DNA from: Stenotrophomonas mori
Lineage (GTDB): Bacteria > Pseudomonadota > Gammaproteobacteria > Xanthomonadales > Xanthomonadaceae
NCBI RefSeq assembly: GCF_023556335.1
Contig: NZ_JAIKTS010000001.1
Coordinates: 496,001 to 560,000 of the forward strand
Direction of reading: 5' to 3'
Length of the DNA stretch: 64,000 nucleotides
Shown here one piece after another: positions 46,407 through 56,013 of this stretch (the stretch's first letter is position 1; the number at the start of each line of letters is the position of its first letter). The notes under the pieces are model-generated. The model saw only the letters and a list, made by a program, of their open reading frames with translations. It did not search any database and was not told the origin of the DNA. The position numbers and the translations under genes are program-made.

Positions 46407-48038
46407 TCAGGCGTCGGCGGCGACCCGGTAGCCATCGCGGCCGGCGGCCTTGGCCTGCAGCAGCGCGGCGTCGGCGGCGCGGAACAGGTCGGCCGGGGTG
46501 CCCGTGCTCTCCGGGGTCAATGTGGCCAGGCCGACGGTGATGCTGATCCGCGCCTGCTGGCCCTTGCCGACCGCCACGCCGGACTGGCGGACGCGGACGA
46601 CCAGGGCTTCGATCAGCTGGCGTGCGCCCTCGCTGCTGGCGCCCGGCAGGACCAGCGCGAATTCATCGCCGCCGAAGCGTGCCGCCAGGTCGCGTGGACG
46701 CCGGGCCAGCTCGGCCACCATGCATGCGGCGTGTTGCAGCACGATGTCGCCGACATGGTGGCCGAAGGTGTCGTTGTAGTGCTTGAAATTGTCCAGGTCG
46801 ATCAGCGCCAGGCTCAGCGGCCGGCCACTGCGCCGGGCCGCGTAGTACTCCAGCCGGAATGCCTCCTCGAAGCGCATGCGGTTGGCCAGCCCGGTGAGCG
46901 GGTCGCGGTTGGCCTGGCGGCGCCAGTAGCGCATCTGCCGCAGGCCGCAGACCAGCACCACGACGAGGATGCCGGCCAGCGCGGCGACCGGCGCGAACCA
47001 CAGGTCGAAACCGCGCAGCAGTACCAGGCTCGCGAGCAGCGGCAGCGGCAGCGCGACGGCCGCCGACACCCAGGGGGGCGATACGGACAGGGTCATGCCC
47101 AGCGCGCACAGGGCGACCAGCAGGGCCACCGCGGTGGACTGCAACAGCCGCGGCAGCGGCAGGATGGCGTGCCCGCCCAGCAGCATGGAGGCGACGTTGG
47201 CCTGGTATTCGCTGCCGCTCATCCAGCTGTCGCGCGAGGTCGGGGTCAGCAGCCGCGGAGCGATGCCGCTGGCGGTCATGCCGACGATCGCCAACCGGCC
47301 CCGCAGCAGCGCGGGCGGCACCCGCCCTTCGATCACGTCGATGTAGGACACCTGGGGGAAGCTGCCGGGGCGGCCGGCATAGCGCAGCCGCACATAGTTG
47401 TCGCGCTGCCATTGGTAGGGCGAGGCATGCCCGGCGGCGCCATCGCCCAGGCCGGGCACGGCGCCGCGCTCGCCGCTCAGGGCCAGGCCCAGGGCCGGCC
47501 AATAGGGCGTGCCCATGCCGGCCTTGAGGTACAGCCCGCGGGCGACGCCATCGGCATCGACCTCGATGTCGGTATGCGCCAGTGCCGCGGCGGCATCGGC
47601 GAGCAGCGGGATCGGCAGCAGTTCCTCGGGCACTTCGTCGTTGCCGGTGGACGCGGCCAGCACCGGCAGCACCACGTTGCCGCTGCGCGTGATCGCCGCC
47701 GCCAGCAGCTGGTCCTGGGTGGCGTCCTTGCGGTCCGGCTCGGGCAGCATCAGGTCCAGGGCGACCCGGTCGACGCCGGCCTCGCGCAGGCGCTCGAGCA
47801 GCTGCGCATGGGTGCTGCGCGGCCAGGGCCATTGGCCCAGCTGCTGCAGGCTGCGCTCGTCGATGGCGACGATGATCAGCCGCGGGTCCAGCGGATAGTC
47901 CCAGTTGCCGACCAGACGGTCGTAGACCGCTTCGTCCGCCTGCCAGAACATGCGCGCCTGGCTGCCCAGCCCGGCCAGCAGGCCGATGCCGAGGGCCAGC
48001 AGCAGCCGTTGCCCCCAGGACAGGCGCAGCGCATTCAT
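46407..48038 (-). CDS. CHASE2-domain diguanylate cyclase
   Basis: Membrane receptor of 543 residues making cyclic di-GMP. One N-terminal helix, a periplasmic CHASE2 domain (about 35-300; VAIDERSLQQLGQWPW and SYIDVIEG), three helices (about 310-380), then a GGDEF domain. The active site is intact, GGDEF at 456-460, and an inhibitory RxxD site (RPRD, 447-450) lies exactly five residues before it, so product feedback is expected. Its start overlaps the stop of the FecR/LysM gene (ATGA), so sensor and partner are made together. Confidence 0.93.
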   Translation of the reverse strand: MNALRLSWGQRLLLALGIGLLAGLGSQARMFWQADEAVYDRLVGNWDYPLDPRLIIVAIDERSLQQLGQWPWPRSTHAQLLERLREAGVDRVALDLMLPEPDRKDATQDQLLAAAITRSGNVVLPVLAASTGNDEVPEELLPIPLLADAAAALAHTDIEVDADGVARGLYLKAGMGTPYWPALGLALSGERGAVPGLGDGAAGHASPYQWQRDNYVRLRYAGRPGSFPQVSYIDVIEGRVPPALLRGRLAIVGMTASGIAPRLLTPTSRDSWMSGSEYQANVASMLLGGHAILPLPRLLQSTAVALLVALCALGMTLSVSPPWVSAAVALPLPLLASLVLLRGFDLWFAPVAALAGILVVVLVCGLRQMRYWRRQANRDPLTGLANRMRFEEAFRLEYYAARRSGRPLSLALIDLDNFKHYNDTFGHHVGDIVLQHAACMVAELARRPRDLAARFGGDEFALVLPGASSEGARQLIEALVVRVRQSGVAVGKGQQARISITVGLATLTPESTGTPADLFRAADAALLQAKAAGRDGYRVAADA

Positions 48039-49681
48039 AGCGCCAGCAGCAGCAGGGTGGCGGCTCCGGCCGCGCGGCAGGGTTTGCAGGGGAGACGGAC
48101 GCTCTGCGCCGGCGAGAACGGGCCGGCGTAGCCATCATCGTCGATGTACTGCACGCGCACGTGCAGGTCGCCGCCCCGCCAGGGGGCCTTCATCGCGACC
48201 TCCGGTGCCGTGGTCTCGCGGTCGAGCAGCGGCGTGCGGAAATCGCCGCGGCGGTCCACCTGGACGCGGTAGCGCTGGCCATCGTCGCCAGGCTGCCAGC
48301 GCAGGGTCAGCAGGCCCTTGCCGGGCCGCTCCGGCTGCAGGCCCGGGTCGATGGGCGCGTCGCTGACCTGCAGCGCCAGTGGCGCGCCGAAGCGCCCGGG
48401 CTGGGCCTGCGGGTCGAGCGAGGCCACGCGCCAGTAGTAGGCGCCCGGGGGCAGCGGCTCAGGTGGACGCAGGCGCGTGGCACGGGTCCGGCGCTCGACC
48501 AGCGGGGTCCGGAAGGTGGGGTCGCCGGCGATCTGCAGGACGCTGCCGCCGGCACCGGCCACCTGGGCCCATTCGAAGCGGGGCTGGGCCTGGTTCACGC
48601 TCTGCCCGTGCGCGGGGGACAGGGTGAGCGGCGGCGGTGGACCGTCGGGCACGGTGAAGTCGCGCGCGCTGTCGTGTCCTTCCACGCCGTCCTCGTCGAT
48701 CGCCCGGACCAGCAGCCGCAGCTGCCCGGGCGGGAGGTCGTCGACCTGGAGCCGGAGGCTGTCGACCTCGTGGGCGGACAGCAGGACCTCGGGGCTGTCG
48801 GCGCGGACCACCTCCACGCGGTAGCGCCGGGCACCGGGCACCGGCTGCCAGGCGGCCAGCAAGGGCAGGGGCTGCAGCCGCAGGACCGCTTCGTCGATCG
48901 CCGGTGCCGGCAGCAGCGGCCGGAGCGGGGCGGGTGCTTGGTCGGGCGAGTGGCTGATGCTGGCCAGCCCGGGTGCGACCATCTGCTGCCCATGGCGGTT
49001 GCCGACCTGAACCCGGCCCTCGATCACCTCGGTACTGGCCGGCTGGCCGTCGTCGCCGGCGCTGGCCCGGAACACGGTGCCGCGCACGCTGCTGGTGGTG
49101 CTGGGAACGGTGATGGTATAGCGGGAGGCCGGGCCCCGCGCCGGCGTCACCCGGTTGCTGCTGCGCCCGCGCTGCAGCCGCAGGCGGGTGTCGACCATGC
49201 CGGTGGCGCCATAGCTGCTGAGCTGGTCCAGGTGCAGTTCCGCGTTTTCCCGCAGCAGCAGCTGCGAGTCGTCGGCGAACACCAGGGTGACGCTGGCGTC
49301 GGCGCCGGTGAGGATGCGGCTGCCGATGGGAAGGAGCATGTGCGCCTGGGCCGCCGCCGAGGTGTCGCCGGCACCGCTCACCTGGACCTGGCCGCGTACC
49401 GCCAGCACGCGTGCCGGGGCCGGTTCCACCCGCAGCCAGGCGATGGGAAAGCGCAGGGTCCTGCCCGGGGTGAGGTGGTAGGGGTTGTTGACGGCGTTGT
49501 GCGCCTGCAGCCGTTCCCAGGGCACGGTGGGCTTGAGGTAGCGCGTGGACAGGTCCCACAGGGTGTCGCCGGGACGGACGTGGTACGCCCAGTCCTGGGC
49601 GACGGCGCTGGCCGCCGGCCAGGGGAGCAGCAGGGCGAGCACCAGCAGCAGGGTCGGCAAACGCGGGAATGGCAGGGTCAC
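48035..49681 (-). CDS. FecR/LysM-domain periplasmic protein
   Basis: Exported protein of 548 residues. After the signal peptide (LPTLLLVLALLLPWPAASAVAQ) a LysM domain (YHVRPGDTLWDLSTRYL) would bind peptidoglycan. A FecR-type domain follows (ILTGADASVTLVFADDSQLLL and SSVRGTVFRASAGDD). The C-terminal half holds repeated Ig/fibronectin-like segments (FEWAQVAGAGGSVLQIAGD, LRWQPGDDGQRYRVQVD). The GTG at 49681 is the only start that leaves a normal signal peptide. It overlaps and precedes the CHASE2 cyclase, so it may present a cell-wall signal to it. Confidence 0.88.
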   Translation of the reverse strand: MTLPFPRLPTLLLVLALLLPWPAASAVAQDWAYHVRPGDTLWDLSTRYLKPTVPWERLQAHNAVNNPYHLTPGRTLRFPIAWLRVEPAPARVLAVRGQVQVSGAGDTSAAAQAHMLLPIGSRILTGADASVTLVFADDSQLLLRENAELHLDQLSSYGATGMVDTRLRLQRGRSSNRVTPARGPASRYTITVPSTTSSVRGTVFRASAGDDGQPASTEVIEGRVQVGNRHGQQMVAPGLASISHSPDQAPAPLRPLLPAPAIDEAVLRLQPLPLLAAWQPVPGARRYRVEVVRADSPEVLLSAHEVDSLRLQVDDLPPGQLRLLVRAIDEDGVEGHDSARDFTVPDGPPPPLTLSPAHGQSVNQAQPRFEWAQVAGAGGSVLQIAGDPTFRTPLVERRTRATRLRPPEPLPPGAYYWRVASLDPQAQPGRFGAPLALQVSDAPIDPGLQPERPGKGLLTLRWQPGDDGQRYRVQVDRRGDFRTPLLDRETTAPEVAMKAPWRGGDLHVRVQYIDDDGYAGPFSPAQSVRLPCKPCRAAGAATLLLLAL

Positions 49682-49842
49682 AGGCTTCTCGGTCCTTCGG
49701 GCATGGGACCCCGATGCCCGGCCACATGGCCGACATCCCCCCCCGGATGGCACGACAGACGGCTGCCGCGCACGCGTCTTTATGACGGGCGGCACATTAT
49801 CAGGCCGTGCACGCGCCGCCAACCTGAACGATTTGTGAATTT

Positions 49843-50706
49843 TTAGAACAGCAGCGAGGACATCCGGCGGCGGTAGCGGCCCACGAGATCCTCGTCCTCC
49901 ACCACCCGGAAGGCCTCGATGAGGGCCTTGCGCGGCAGTCCTTCGGCATAGCCGCGGTCGAGCCTGAGCATTTCCAGGAACTGTTCCAGGGCGGCTTCTT
50001 CCCGGCCGTCGAGCAGGTGCCGGGCCCCCAGCAGATGACGCGCCTGCAGGTCGCCGGCGTCGGCGTGCACGCGTGCCTCGAGCGCCTCCAGCGCGGGGGC
50101 CTCGTGGACGGCGGCATGGAAGGCCTGCCAGGCATGGGCGCGCAGCGCGCGGTCGTCGGTCGCCAGGTTCGCCGGCAGACCGTCCAGCAGGGTGCCGGCT
50201 TCCTCGACGGCCCCGGTCCTGAGCAGGGCCAGCGCCAGGTCCAGCCGCAGTTCGTCCTTGTCGGGGTCGGCGGCGATGGCCTCGCGCAGTTCGGCGATCC
50301 GGGCCTGGATGTCCACGGGGGCGGCCTCGGTGTCGGCCTCCACTTCCACCGGTGCTTCGGCCGGGGTGATGCCGTGCTGGCTCAGGAATTCGCGCAGCTG
50401 GCCTTCCGGCATCGCGCCGGGGAAGCCGTCGACGATCTGCCCGTCCTTGACCAGGAACACCGTCGGCACCGAGCGGATCTGGAAGGCCGCGGCCACCTGC
50501 TGTTCCTTGTCGACATCGACCTTGGCCAGCTCGAAGGCGCCGTGGTATTCACCGGCCAGCTTTTCCAGCAGCGGCATGAGGGTCTTGCAGGGGCCGCACC
50601 AGGTTGCCCAGAAGTCCACCAGCACCGGGGTCTGCAGCGATTTCTGCAGGACCTCGGCCTCGAAGGTCTCGGTGGTGGCATCGAATACGTGGGGCAGGTC
50701 GCTCAT
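49843..50706 (-). CDS. cnoX: Thioredoxin-like co-chaperone CnoX (YbbN)
   Basis: Two-part protein of 287 residues: an N-terminal thioredoxin domain (1-110) and a C-terminal TPR region with EELRLDLALALLRTGAVEEA-type helices. Unlike Escherichia coli CnoX, whose motif is SQHC, this one has a classical redox motif WCGPC (Cys37, Cys40), so it can act as a disulphide reductase as well as a holdase. The start at 50706 gives MSDLPHVFDATTETF. Family hand-over to GroEL/DnaK is established knowledge; activity here is inferred. Confidence 0.88.
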   Translation of the reverse strand: MSDLPHVFDATTETFEAEVLQKSLQTPVLVDFWATWCGPCKTLMPLLEKLAGEYHGAFELAKVDVDKEQQVAAAFQIRSVPTVFLVKDGQIVDGFPGAMPEGQLREFLSQHGITPAEAPVEVEADTEAAPVDIQARIAELREAIAADPDKDELRLDLALALLRTGAVEEAGTLLDGLPANLATDDRALRAHAWQAFHAAVHEAPALEALEARVHADAGDLQARHLLGARHLLDGREEAALEQFLEMLRLDRGYAEGLPRKALIEAFRVVEDEDLVGRYRRRMSSLLF

Positions 50707-50830
50707 GGCTGTTCTTTTCCGGGGCGGGCCTGCCTTTATGGCGGCGCTGCCGGCGATTCTCAACCAGGGGGAGCGTCGCCGTGGCGCTGGCGTGCGGCGC
50801 GGCGGCCGGGCCGTGCCGGCCGCCGGGGAC

Positions 50831-51562
50831 TCAGTCGAGCGTGGCGGCGTGCTCGGGCAGCGGCACCGCGGGGGCCTCGTCGGGCGCGGGCGGCGGCGTG
50901 CTGGGCGGCAGCGACAGCGCGGGGTTCACCTGCATCGCCTGCAGGGCCTTGATCTGCTGGTCCAGCGCTTCCAGCTGGGTGTTGGTCGCGCGCAGGTCCG
51001 AGCTGAGGGCCACCGCCTGCTGCTTGCGTTCCTGCAGGGCGTGGCTCACCTGCAGCGACTGCTGGCGCTGCTGTTCCACTTCCTGCTGCAGGCCGCGCAG
51101 GCGGCGCTCGTTGAGCACCACCAGCTTCTCGCTGTAGGCCTTGCCTGCCTGCAGGCGGATGGTGTCCAGGTAGACCTGGGCCAGTTCCCGGGTCTGCTCA
51201 GCGAAGGTCTGGTACAGGCTTTCCGCGCTTTCCGAAGCGTCGGTGCGGATCACGCGCCAGAATTCCTTTTCCTGGAACAGCGCGACGTAGTAGTTCATCG
51301 ATTCGGCATGGAACAGCAGGCTGGCGCCGTAGTTGCCGTTGTAGGTGGTGCGCAGTTCCGTCAGCTCGCGGTTGCCCATCAGCCGCTGCAGCTCGCTGAC
51401 CGTATTGCCGATGCCGGCGTCCTCGCTGTTGGCCGGGGCCGCCGGCACTTCCGCTTCGCCGCGTTGCCAGCGCCCGGCGCTGGCATCGGGGACGGCACCC
51501 ATGCCGGCCAGGGCAAGCACGGCACAGCACAACCAGGCAGGCAACGTGTCCATGGTTCTCAT
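50831..51562 (-). CDS. DUF2968 exported protein
   Basis: A 243-residue protein with a signal peptide (LPAWLCCAVLALAGMGAVPDASA), a conserved block around LRTTYNGNYGASLLFHAESMNYYVALFQEKEFWRV, and a long coiled coil (NERRLRGLQQEVEQQRQQSL) before a Pro-rich tail. This arrangement is DUF2968. Two ATGs (51562 and 51553) are possible starts. Function unknown. It lies between tadG and cnoX on the same strand but is separated from the Tad genes by about 130 bp. Confidence 0.8.
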   Translation of the reverse strand: MRTMDTLPAWLCCAVLALAGMGAVPDASAGRWQRGEAEVPAAPANSEDAGIGNTVSELQRLMGNRELTELRTTYNGNYGASLLFHAESMNYYVALFQEKEFWRVIRTDASESAESLYQTFAEQTRELAQVYLDTIRLQAGKAYSEKLVVLNERRLRGLQQEVEQQRQQSLQVSHALQERKQQAVALSSDLRATNTQLEALDQQIKALQAMQVNPALSLPPSTPPPAPDEAPAVPLPEHAATLD

Positions 51563-51690
51563 AGTTCTCGTAATTCCCCAGAATCGCGATGACCGCCGCA
51601 GCCGACGGGCGCACGGAATGCCCGCGAGCATACCATGCGCATTGCGCCGCAAAGCACCGCGGGGCAGTGCTGCCCGGGAAGCTGCGGCCT

Positions 51691-53832
51691 TCATTCCACC
51701 AGCTGGCCGCGGCCGCACTGGATCGAGTGCATGTGCACGTCGGTACGCCCCAGCTGCAGGCCCAGCACCTCGGACAGGGTGACCGACAGCAAGCGGCCGA
51801 CGCTGTCCAGCAGCGGCCGCAATACCCCGTGGACCACCGGCTTGAGCAGCAGGCACAGCACGCTGGAGCAGGTGCCGCTGCCGGTGACCGGGTTGTAGCC
51901 GCCGCTGCCGTTGACGCCGCCGGGCTTGGTCTGCAGGTACTTGGCCAGCGAGTTGCGGACGCAGTTGTTGTAGTTCAGCAGGCCGGAGATCAGCCCCTCG
52001 CAGGCGGTGATGCCCAGCACGTCCAGCAGGCCGCCGACCAGGCTGCTGTCGCTGATGCCGGTTTCGCGGCGGAAGCCTTCCCAGACGCTGCCGTCCACCT
52101 TGACCGGGACGCAGACCAGGAGCAGGTTCTTGCAGCCCGGGATCTGCGTGTTCCAGTCGCCCAGGGCGGGCAGATCCAGTTCGCCGGCGGCATTGGCATG
52201 CCCGTTCTGCAGCGCGTTGATCACATTCGCCGGGTTGTAGAAGCCATTGACCTTGGTGGCCTCCAGGTACTGGGTGGCCAGGTTGCGGGCCGCCTCGCTG
52301 CTGTTGCCCTGGGGCGCGAACAGGGCGCCGAGGGTGCCCAGGAGCTCATCGACCAGCCGCGCGACCAGGGTGCCTATCTGCAGGTCGTTGGGCATGACCG
52401 TGCCGGTCTCGCCTTCGCGCAGGGTCAGGCGGTCGCGCTGCGACAGTGCATCCAGCGCGATCTTGCTTGTCAGCATGTTGCCGCCGAGCAGGGTGACCAG
52501 CTGTTCCTCGGCCAGGCCGGTGCCGCACAGGTCGCGGGTGGAATCCCAGGGCGTGCTGGCCTTGCCGATGCAGATGTTGGCGATGGCGCTGGTGACGTCC
52601 ACGGTGGCGGTGACCGGGCGCGCGCTGCAGTCGATGGCGTCCAGACGGCCGAAGCCGTCGATCACGTCGATGTACGTCGGCAGCCGGATGCGGGTGCCCA
52701 GCCAGTCCAGCACCGCACCGACGGCGGGGATGCGCTTGGAGTCGATGTCCAGGAACAGGCGCACCTGGCTGTTGTAGGCGGTGGTGCCGACCGGACCGAT
52801 GGCGATCGAGGCAGGTTCGACGACACTGGCCATGACGTCGATGCCGACCACGCTCAGTCCGTTCACCTCCACCGCATGCTTGGCATTGGCGATGGAGATG
52901 CTGGTGCCCAGCAGGTCCAGGGCGTTGACGTCCAGGTCCAGGGCGCTGCTGGCGGCCTGGCTGCCGCCGACGATGCTCGCGAACAGCCCGCCGCTGGTGG
53001 CGGTGGAGCCGAGCTGCACCATGACGTCGCGCAGGCCTACCCGCGCCAGCTCCTGCTCCAGCAGGCCCACGCCGACATCGAGCAGCCCCTGTGCCCGGGC
53101 GGCGTCGGCGGCCAGTTCCAGCAGCTTGCCGACGCTGAGCTGCTGGGTGGAGAGCAGGTGGTTCAACTCGCCGGCGGTGATGTCCGCGGCGACGGTGACG
53201 CCCAGTGCCTCGAGCAGCCCGCGCGGGGTGATCTTGACGTCCGCCAGCGCCTTGTAGCTGGCGATCTGGGTGCTGTTGACGTCGATGCCGACCAGCCGCA
53301 GCAGGCCCGGCAGGGGGGCGTCGCCATTGATGTTGAGCAGCCGCGAACCGACGCTGAAGGCCGCCTGCGGCGGGGTGCGCCGGGCCACCGCGGTGGCGTT
53401 GACCATCGGCAGGGCGCCGGCCTGGCCGAAGAAGGGAACCGCCTGCCGGGAGACGGTTACCCGTACCGCGTTCAACGGGCGCGCCGCATCGGCGGGCACG
53501 AAGCGGGCAGCGCCGGGCAGTTCCGCCCCCCAGTAGCCGCAGGTGATCGCCAGGGCGCCTTCGAACGCATTGTCGGCGACCGCGTTGCGGCGCGCCGCGA
53601 GATTGTCGCCATGGTCGGCGGTGCAGGTTTCCAGCCGCTGGGCGCCGGCCAGGGCCGCCAGGTCGGCGACCTTCTGCGCGTCGCGCTTGGCCCAGTAGAG
53701 GTAGCCGATCTCGACCAGCCCCAGGATCACCACCAGCCCGGCAAGCAGCAGCATCATCATCACCGCGCCGCCGCCGTGCTGGTTGCGGTGCAGGCGCCAG
53801 GACGAAAGAGGAAGGAGTCGCGGTGTGTTCAT
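51691..53832 (-). CDS. tadG: Tad pilus assembly protein TadG
   Basis: Pilus-associated protein of 713 residues, last gene of the Tad locus. The single N-terminal helix (GGAVMMMLLLAGLVVILGLVEIGYLYWAKRD) is the TadE/TadG type, followed by AQKVADLAALAGAQRLE. The remaining 600 residues face outward and are Cys-containing and low in charge, consistent with anchoring the pilus to the wall. The TadG assignment rests on size, N terminus and position; sequence beyond the N terminus is divergent. Confidence 0.8.
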   Translation of the reverse strand: MNTPRLLPLSSWRLHRNQHGGGAVMMMLLLAGLVVILGLVEIGYLYWAKRDAQKVADLAALAGAQRLETCTADHGDNLAARRNAVADNAFEGALAITCGYWGAELPGAARFVPADAARPLNAVRVTVSRQAVPFFGQAGALPMVNATAVARRTPPQAAFSVGSRLLNINGDAPLPGLLRLVGIDVNSTQIASYKALADVKITPRGLLEALGVTVAADITAGELNHLLSTQQLSVGKLLELAADAARAQGLLDVGVGLLEQELARVGLRDVMVQLGSTATSGGLFASIVGGSQAASSALDLDVNALDLLGTSISIANAKHAVEVNGLSVVGIDVMASVVEPASIAIGPVGTTAYNSQVRLFLDIDSKRIPAVGAVLDWLGTRIRLPTYIDVIDGFGRLDAIDCSARPVTATVDVTSAIANICIGKASTPWDSTRDLCGTGLAEEQLVTLLGGNMLTSKIALDALSQRDRLTLREGETGTVMPNDLQIGTLVARLVDELLGTLGALFAPQGNSSEAARNLATQYLEATKVNGFYNPANVINALQNGHANAAGELDLPALGDWNTQIPGCKNLLLVCVPVKVDGSVWEGFRRETGISDSSLVGGLLDVLGITACEGLISGLLNYNNCVRNSLAKYLQTKPGGVNGSGGYNPVTGSGTCSSVLCLLLKPVVHGVLRPLLDSVGRLLSVTLSEVLGLQLGRTDVHMHSIQCGRGQLVE

Positions 53833-53840
53833 GGCGGACC

Positions 53841-54218
53841 TCAGCGGGTGGAGGAACCGGTCGACGAGGGCAGCGCGGCGTCGAAATACTCCGGGATGGG
53901 ATGATCGAAACTGTCCAGGTAGCGCTGGTAGCTGCGGCTGGCGGTCTCGCCGAGCATCGGCAGCGGCGGCCCGGCGTGGGTGCCCTCGGCCTGCATCTGG
54001 AACAGTGCGCGGGTGGCCTGCCCGAATCCGGGGGCGGCAGGGCGGTGTGCCGCGGCGGTGGCCGGCGCGGGACCCGTGCCGGTGGCGGTGGCGGCCGGCG
54101 GCGCCGGGACGGCCGGCGCCACGGGCATGTCGGTGCGGGCGGTGAGCGGCGGGTGCTGGGCCCAGGCGGACGCGATGCAGGCCATCGGCAGGCACAGCGC
54201 GAGGATGCGTCTTTTCAT
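53841..54218 (-). CDS. DUF3613 small exported protein
   Basis: A 125-residue protein with a signal peptide (ILALCLPMACIASAWA) and a C-terminal DUF3613 block: GFGQATRALFQMQAEGTHAG, LPMLGETASRSYQRYLDSF and HPIPEYFDAALP. The middle is Pro/Ala/Thr-rich. It begins four bases inside the tadD end (ATGA) and sits nine bases before tadG, so it is part of the pilus operon. Such proteins recur in Tad loci of Xanthomonadaceae and Burkholderiales; role unknown. Confidence 0.85.
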   Translation of the reverse strand: MKRRILALCLPMACIASAWAQHPPLTARTDMPVAPAVPAPPAATATGTGPAPATAAAHRPAAPGFGQATRALFQMQAEGTHAGPPLPMLGETASRSYQRYLDSFDHPIPEYFDAALPSSTGSSTR

Positions 54219-55078
54219 GGCAACACCTCATCGGAACGTTGGGGGGCTGGAGCGAAGCGCTCGAGCATGGAGCCGGGCGGCGGGGGAGTGGCAGGGTCGC
54301 TGGCGGCGGCGGCCGCCGCCGCCGGGGCAGCGGGTGACGGAGAGGCCGCGGCGGTCGGCGGACGGCGCAGGGTGCTGTTCAGGCGCAGGACCTCATTGCG
54401 CACCGCCTGCGACAGGCCCGCCCGCTGCATCATGGCTTCGGCCGCCGCGGGCTGGCCGCTCAGCAGCGCCCACAGGGCGAGGTTGGCCACGGCCCGGGAG
54501 TCCCCGGGGGCCAGTTCGGCCGCCTTCGCCAGGGGGGCACGGGCATCGGCGACATGGCCGGACTGCAGCAGCGCGAATCCCAGGTCGCCCAGGTACTGCG
54601 GCTCCAGCGGATCGAGCCGGGCGGCATTGGCCAGTGCCAGCTGTGCCTCGTCGGGATCGCCGGCGGCCGCCGCGATCAGGCCGAGCCCGTGCCAGGCCGG
54701 TGCCGCCTGCGGTCCGCGTACCAGGCTGCGGTAGATCGGCGCGGCGGCCGCGCCGCTGCCGGTCTCACGCAGGGCATCGGCCTCCAGCAGGCGCAGCTCC
54801 GGGGTCTCGCCGAAGCGCTTGCGGAAGGCATCGATGTGCGCGAGCGACGCATAGTAGGCGCCCTGTTCCTGCATCTTGCGGATCAGTGCGAGGTGCAGGG
54901 TGCGGTCGTCCTGCGGCGAGGGTGCCGAGGCCGGTTCGGGCGGAGGCAGGCGGTAGCCGTTGCCGCCATGGCTGCAGGCGGCCAGAAGGGCCGGCAGTGC
55001 AAGCAGCAGCACCGGCAACAGGGGCGGTACACGCCGGGCGGGCATGCGCGGGGCGGTGGGAGTGCCGGGACGGGTCAT
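54215..55078 (-). CDS. tadD: Tad pilus TPR lipoprotein TadD
   Basis: Lipoprotein of 287 residues. The lipobox is LLAACSHGG after a hydrophobic signal. Three or more TPR repeats follow (GPQAAPAWHGLGLIAAAAGD, EPQYLGDLGFALLQSGHVAD, ANLALWALLSGQPAAAE). A Pro/Ala-rich C-terminal tail ends it. TadD proteins assist secretin assembly like PilF. It overlaps tadC upstream and the DUF3613 gene downstream, both by ATGA. Confidence 0.88.
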   Translation of the reverse strand: MTRPGTPTAPRMPARRVPPLLPVLLLALPALLAACSHGGNGYRLPPPEPASAPSPQDDRTLHLALIRKMQEQGAYYASLAHIDAFRKRFGETPELRLLEADALRETGSGAAAAPIYRSLVRGPQAAPAWHGLGLIAAAAGDPDEAQLALANAARLDPLEPQYLGDLGFALLQSGHVADARAPLAKAAELAPGDSRAVANLALWALLSGQPAAAEAMMQRAGLSQAVRNEVLRLNSTLRRPPTAAASPSPAAPAAAAAAASDPATPPPPGSMLERFAPAPQRSDEVLP

Positions 55079-56013
55079 GGCGCCCCCATCCCGGCCACCG
55101 CGCCGGCCAGTGCCAGGATGGCCGGGCCGGCCAGCACCAGCATCAGCGCCGGCAGCAGGGTGAGCATCATCACCACGGTCATCTTCACCGACAGCTTCCC
55201 GACCTTCTCCTTCATCTTCATCCGCCGCTGTTCGCGCAGCCGCATGCCGAACTGCTTCAGTGGCTCCTGCACCGCGCCGCCGTGCTGGTGGACCTGCAGC
55301 ATCATCTGCATCAGGCTGCGCAGGTCTTCGTTGCCGAAATCCTCCGACAGCCGGCGCAGCGACTGCGGACGGCTGCGGCCCCGGGTGTAGGCGAGGTTGG
55401 CCTGCTGGATCTCGTGGCCAAGGACGGGAATGGCCACCTGCAGTTTCTCGCCGATCATCTGCAGACTCTGGTCGACGCTGAAGCCGATGCCCTGCAGCAG
55501 ACGCAGCAGGTCGATCAGCAGCGGCAGCTCGTCGTCGACCTGGCGCCGCAGGCGGCCGGCCCAGGCCCGCAGGGCGAACTTCGGCAGCAGGATGCCGAAC
55601 GCCAGCCCGCCGCCGACCATCGCCAGGGCGCGCAGGCCATGGGGCTGGAGCAGCAGCAGGCCGAGCACCGGTACCAGCACCGCCAGCAGCAGCCGCAGTG
55701 CCAGGAACACCGCGGCGCCGGCCTGGTGGTTCCACCCGACCTGCTCCAGCAGCAGGCGGTCTTCCGGTGCCAGCAGGGCCTTCTGCAGGCGGCTGCCCTC
55801 AAAGTGCCCGCCGAGGGAGACGAGTTCGGCCAGCAGCGCCTGCCAGCGGGTGCGCGGCGCGGCGGGCTCGCCGGACTTGCCCTGGCTGTCCAGGGCGCTC
55901 TGCAGCGTCGCCTTGACCTGCTGCGCGCGGCGGTCCTGGTGGAGCAGGCCGGCCGCGATGAGCAGCAGCGCGAGGGCGACGCAGGCAATGGACAGGGCGA
56001 TCAGCAGGCTCAT
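55075..56013 (-). CDS. tadC: Tad inner-membrane platform protein TadC
   Basis: Polytopic T2SS-F-type platform protein of 312 residues. An N-terminal helix (LLIALSIACVALALLLIAAG) and one or two central helices precede the T2SSF domain (DELPLLIDLLRLLQGIGFSVDQSL), followed by MKMKEKVGKLSVKMTVVMML and a last helix. It works with TadB and the TadA ATPase to polymerise Flp. Start and stop both overlap neighbours by four bases. Confidence 0.92.
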   Translation of the reverse strand: MSLLIALSIACVALALLLIAAGLLHQDRRAQQVKATLQSALDSQGKSGEPAAPRTRWQALLAELVSLGGHFEGSRLQKALLAPEDRLLLEQVGWNHQAGAAVFLALRLLLAVLVPVLGLLLLQPHGLRALAMVGGGLAFGILLPKFALRAWAGRLRRQVDDELPLLIDLLRLLQGIGFSVDQSLQMIGEKLQVAIPVLGHEIQQANLAYTRGRSRPQSLRRLSEDFGNEDLRSLMQMMLQVHQHGGAVQEPLKQFGMRLREQRRMKMKEKVGKLSVKMTVVMMLTLLPALMLVLAGPAILALAGAVAGMGAP

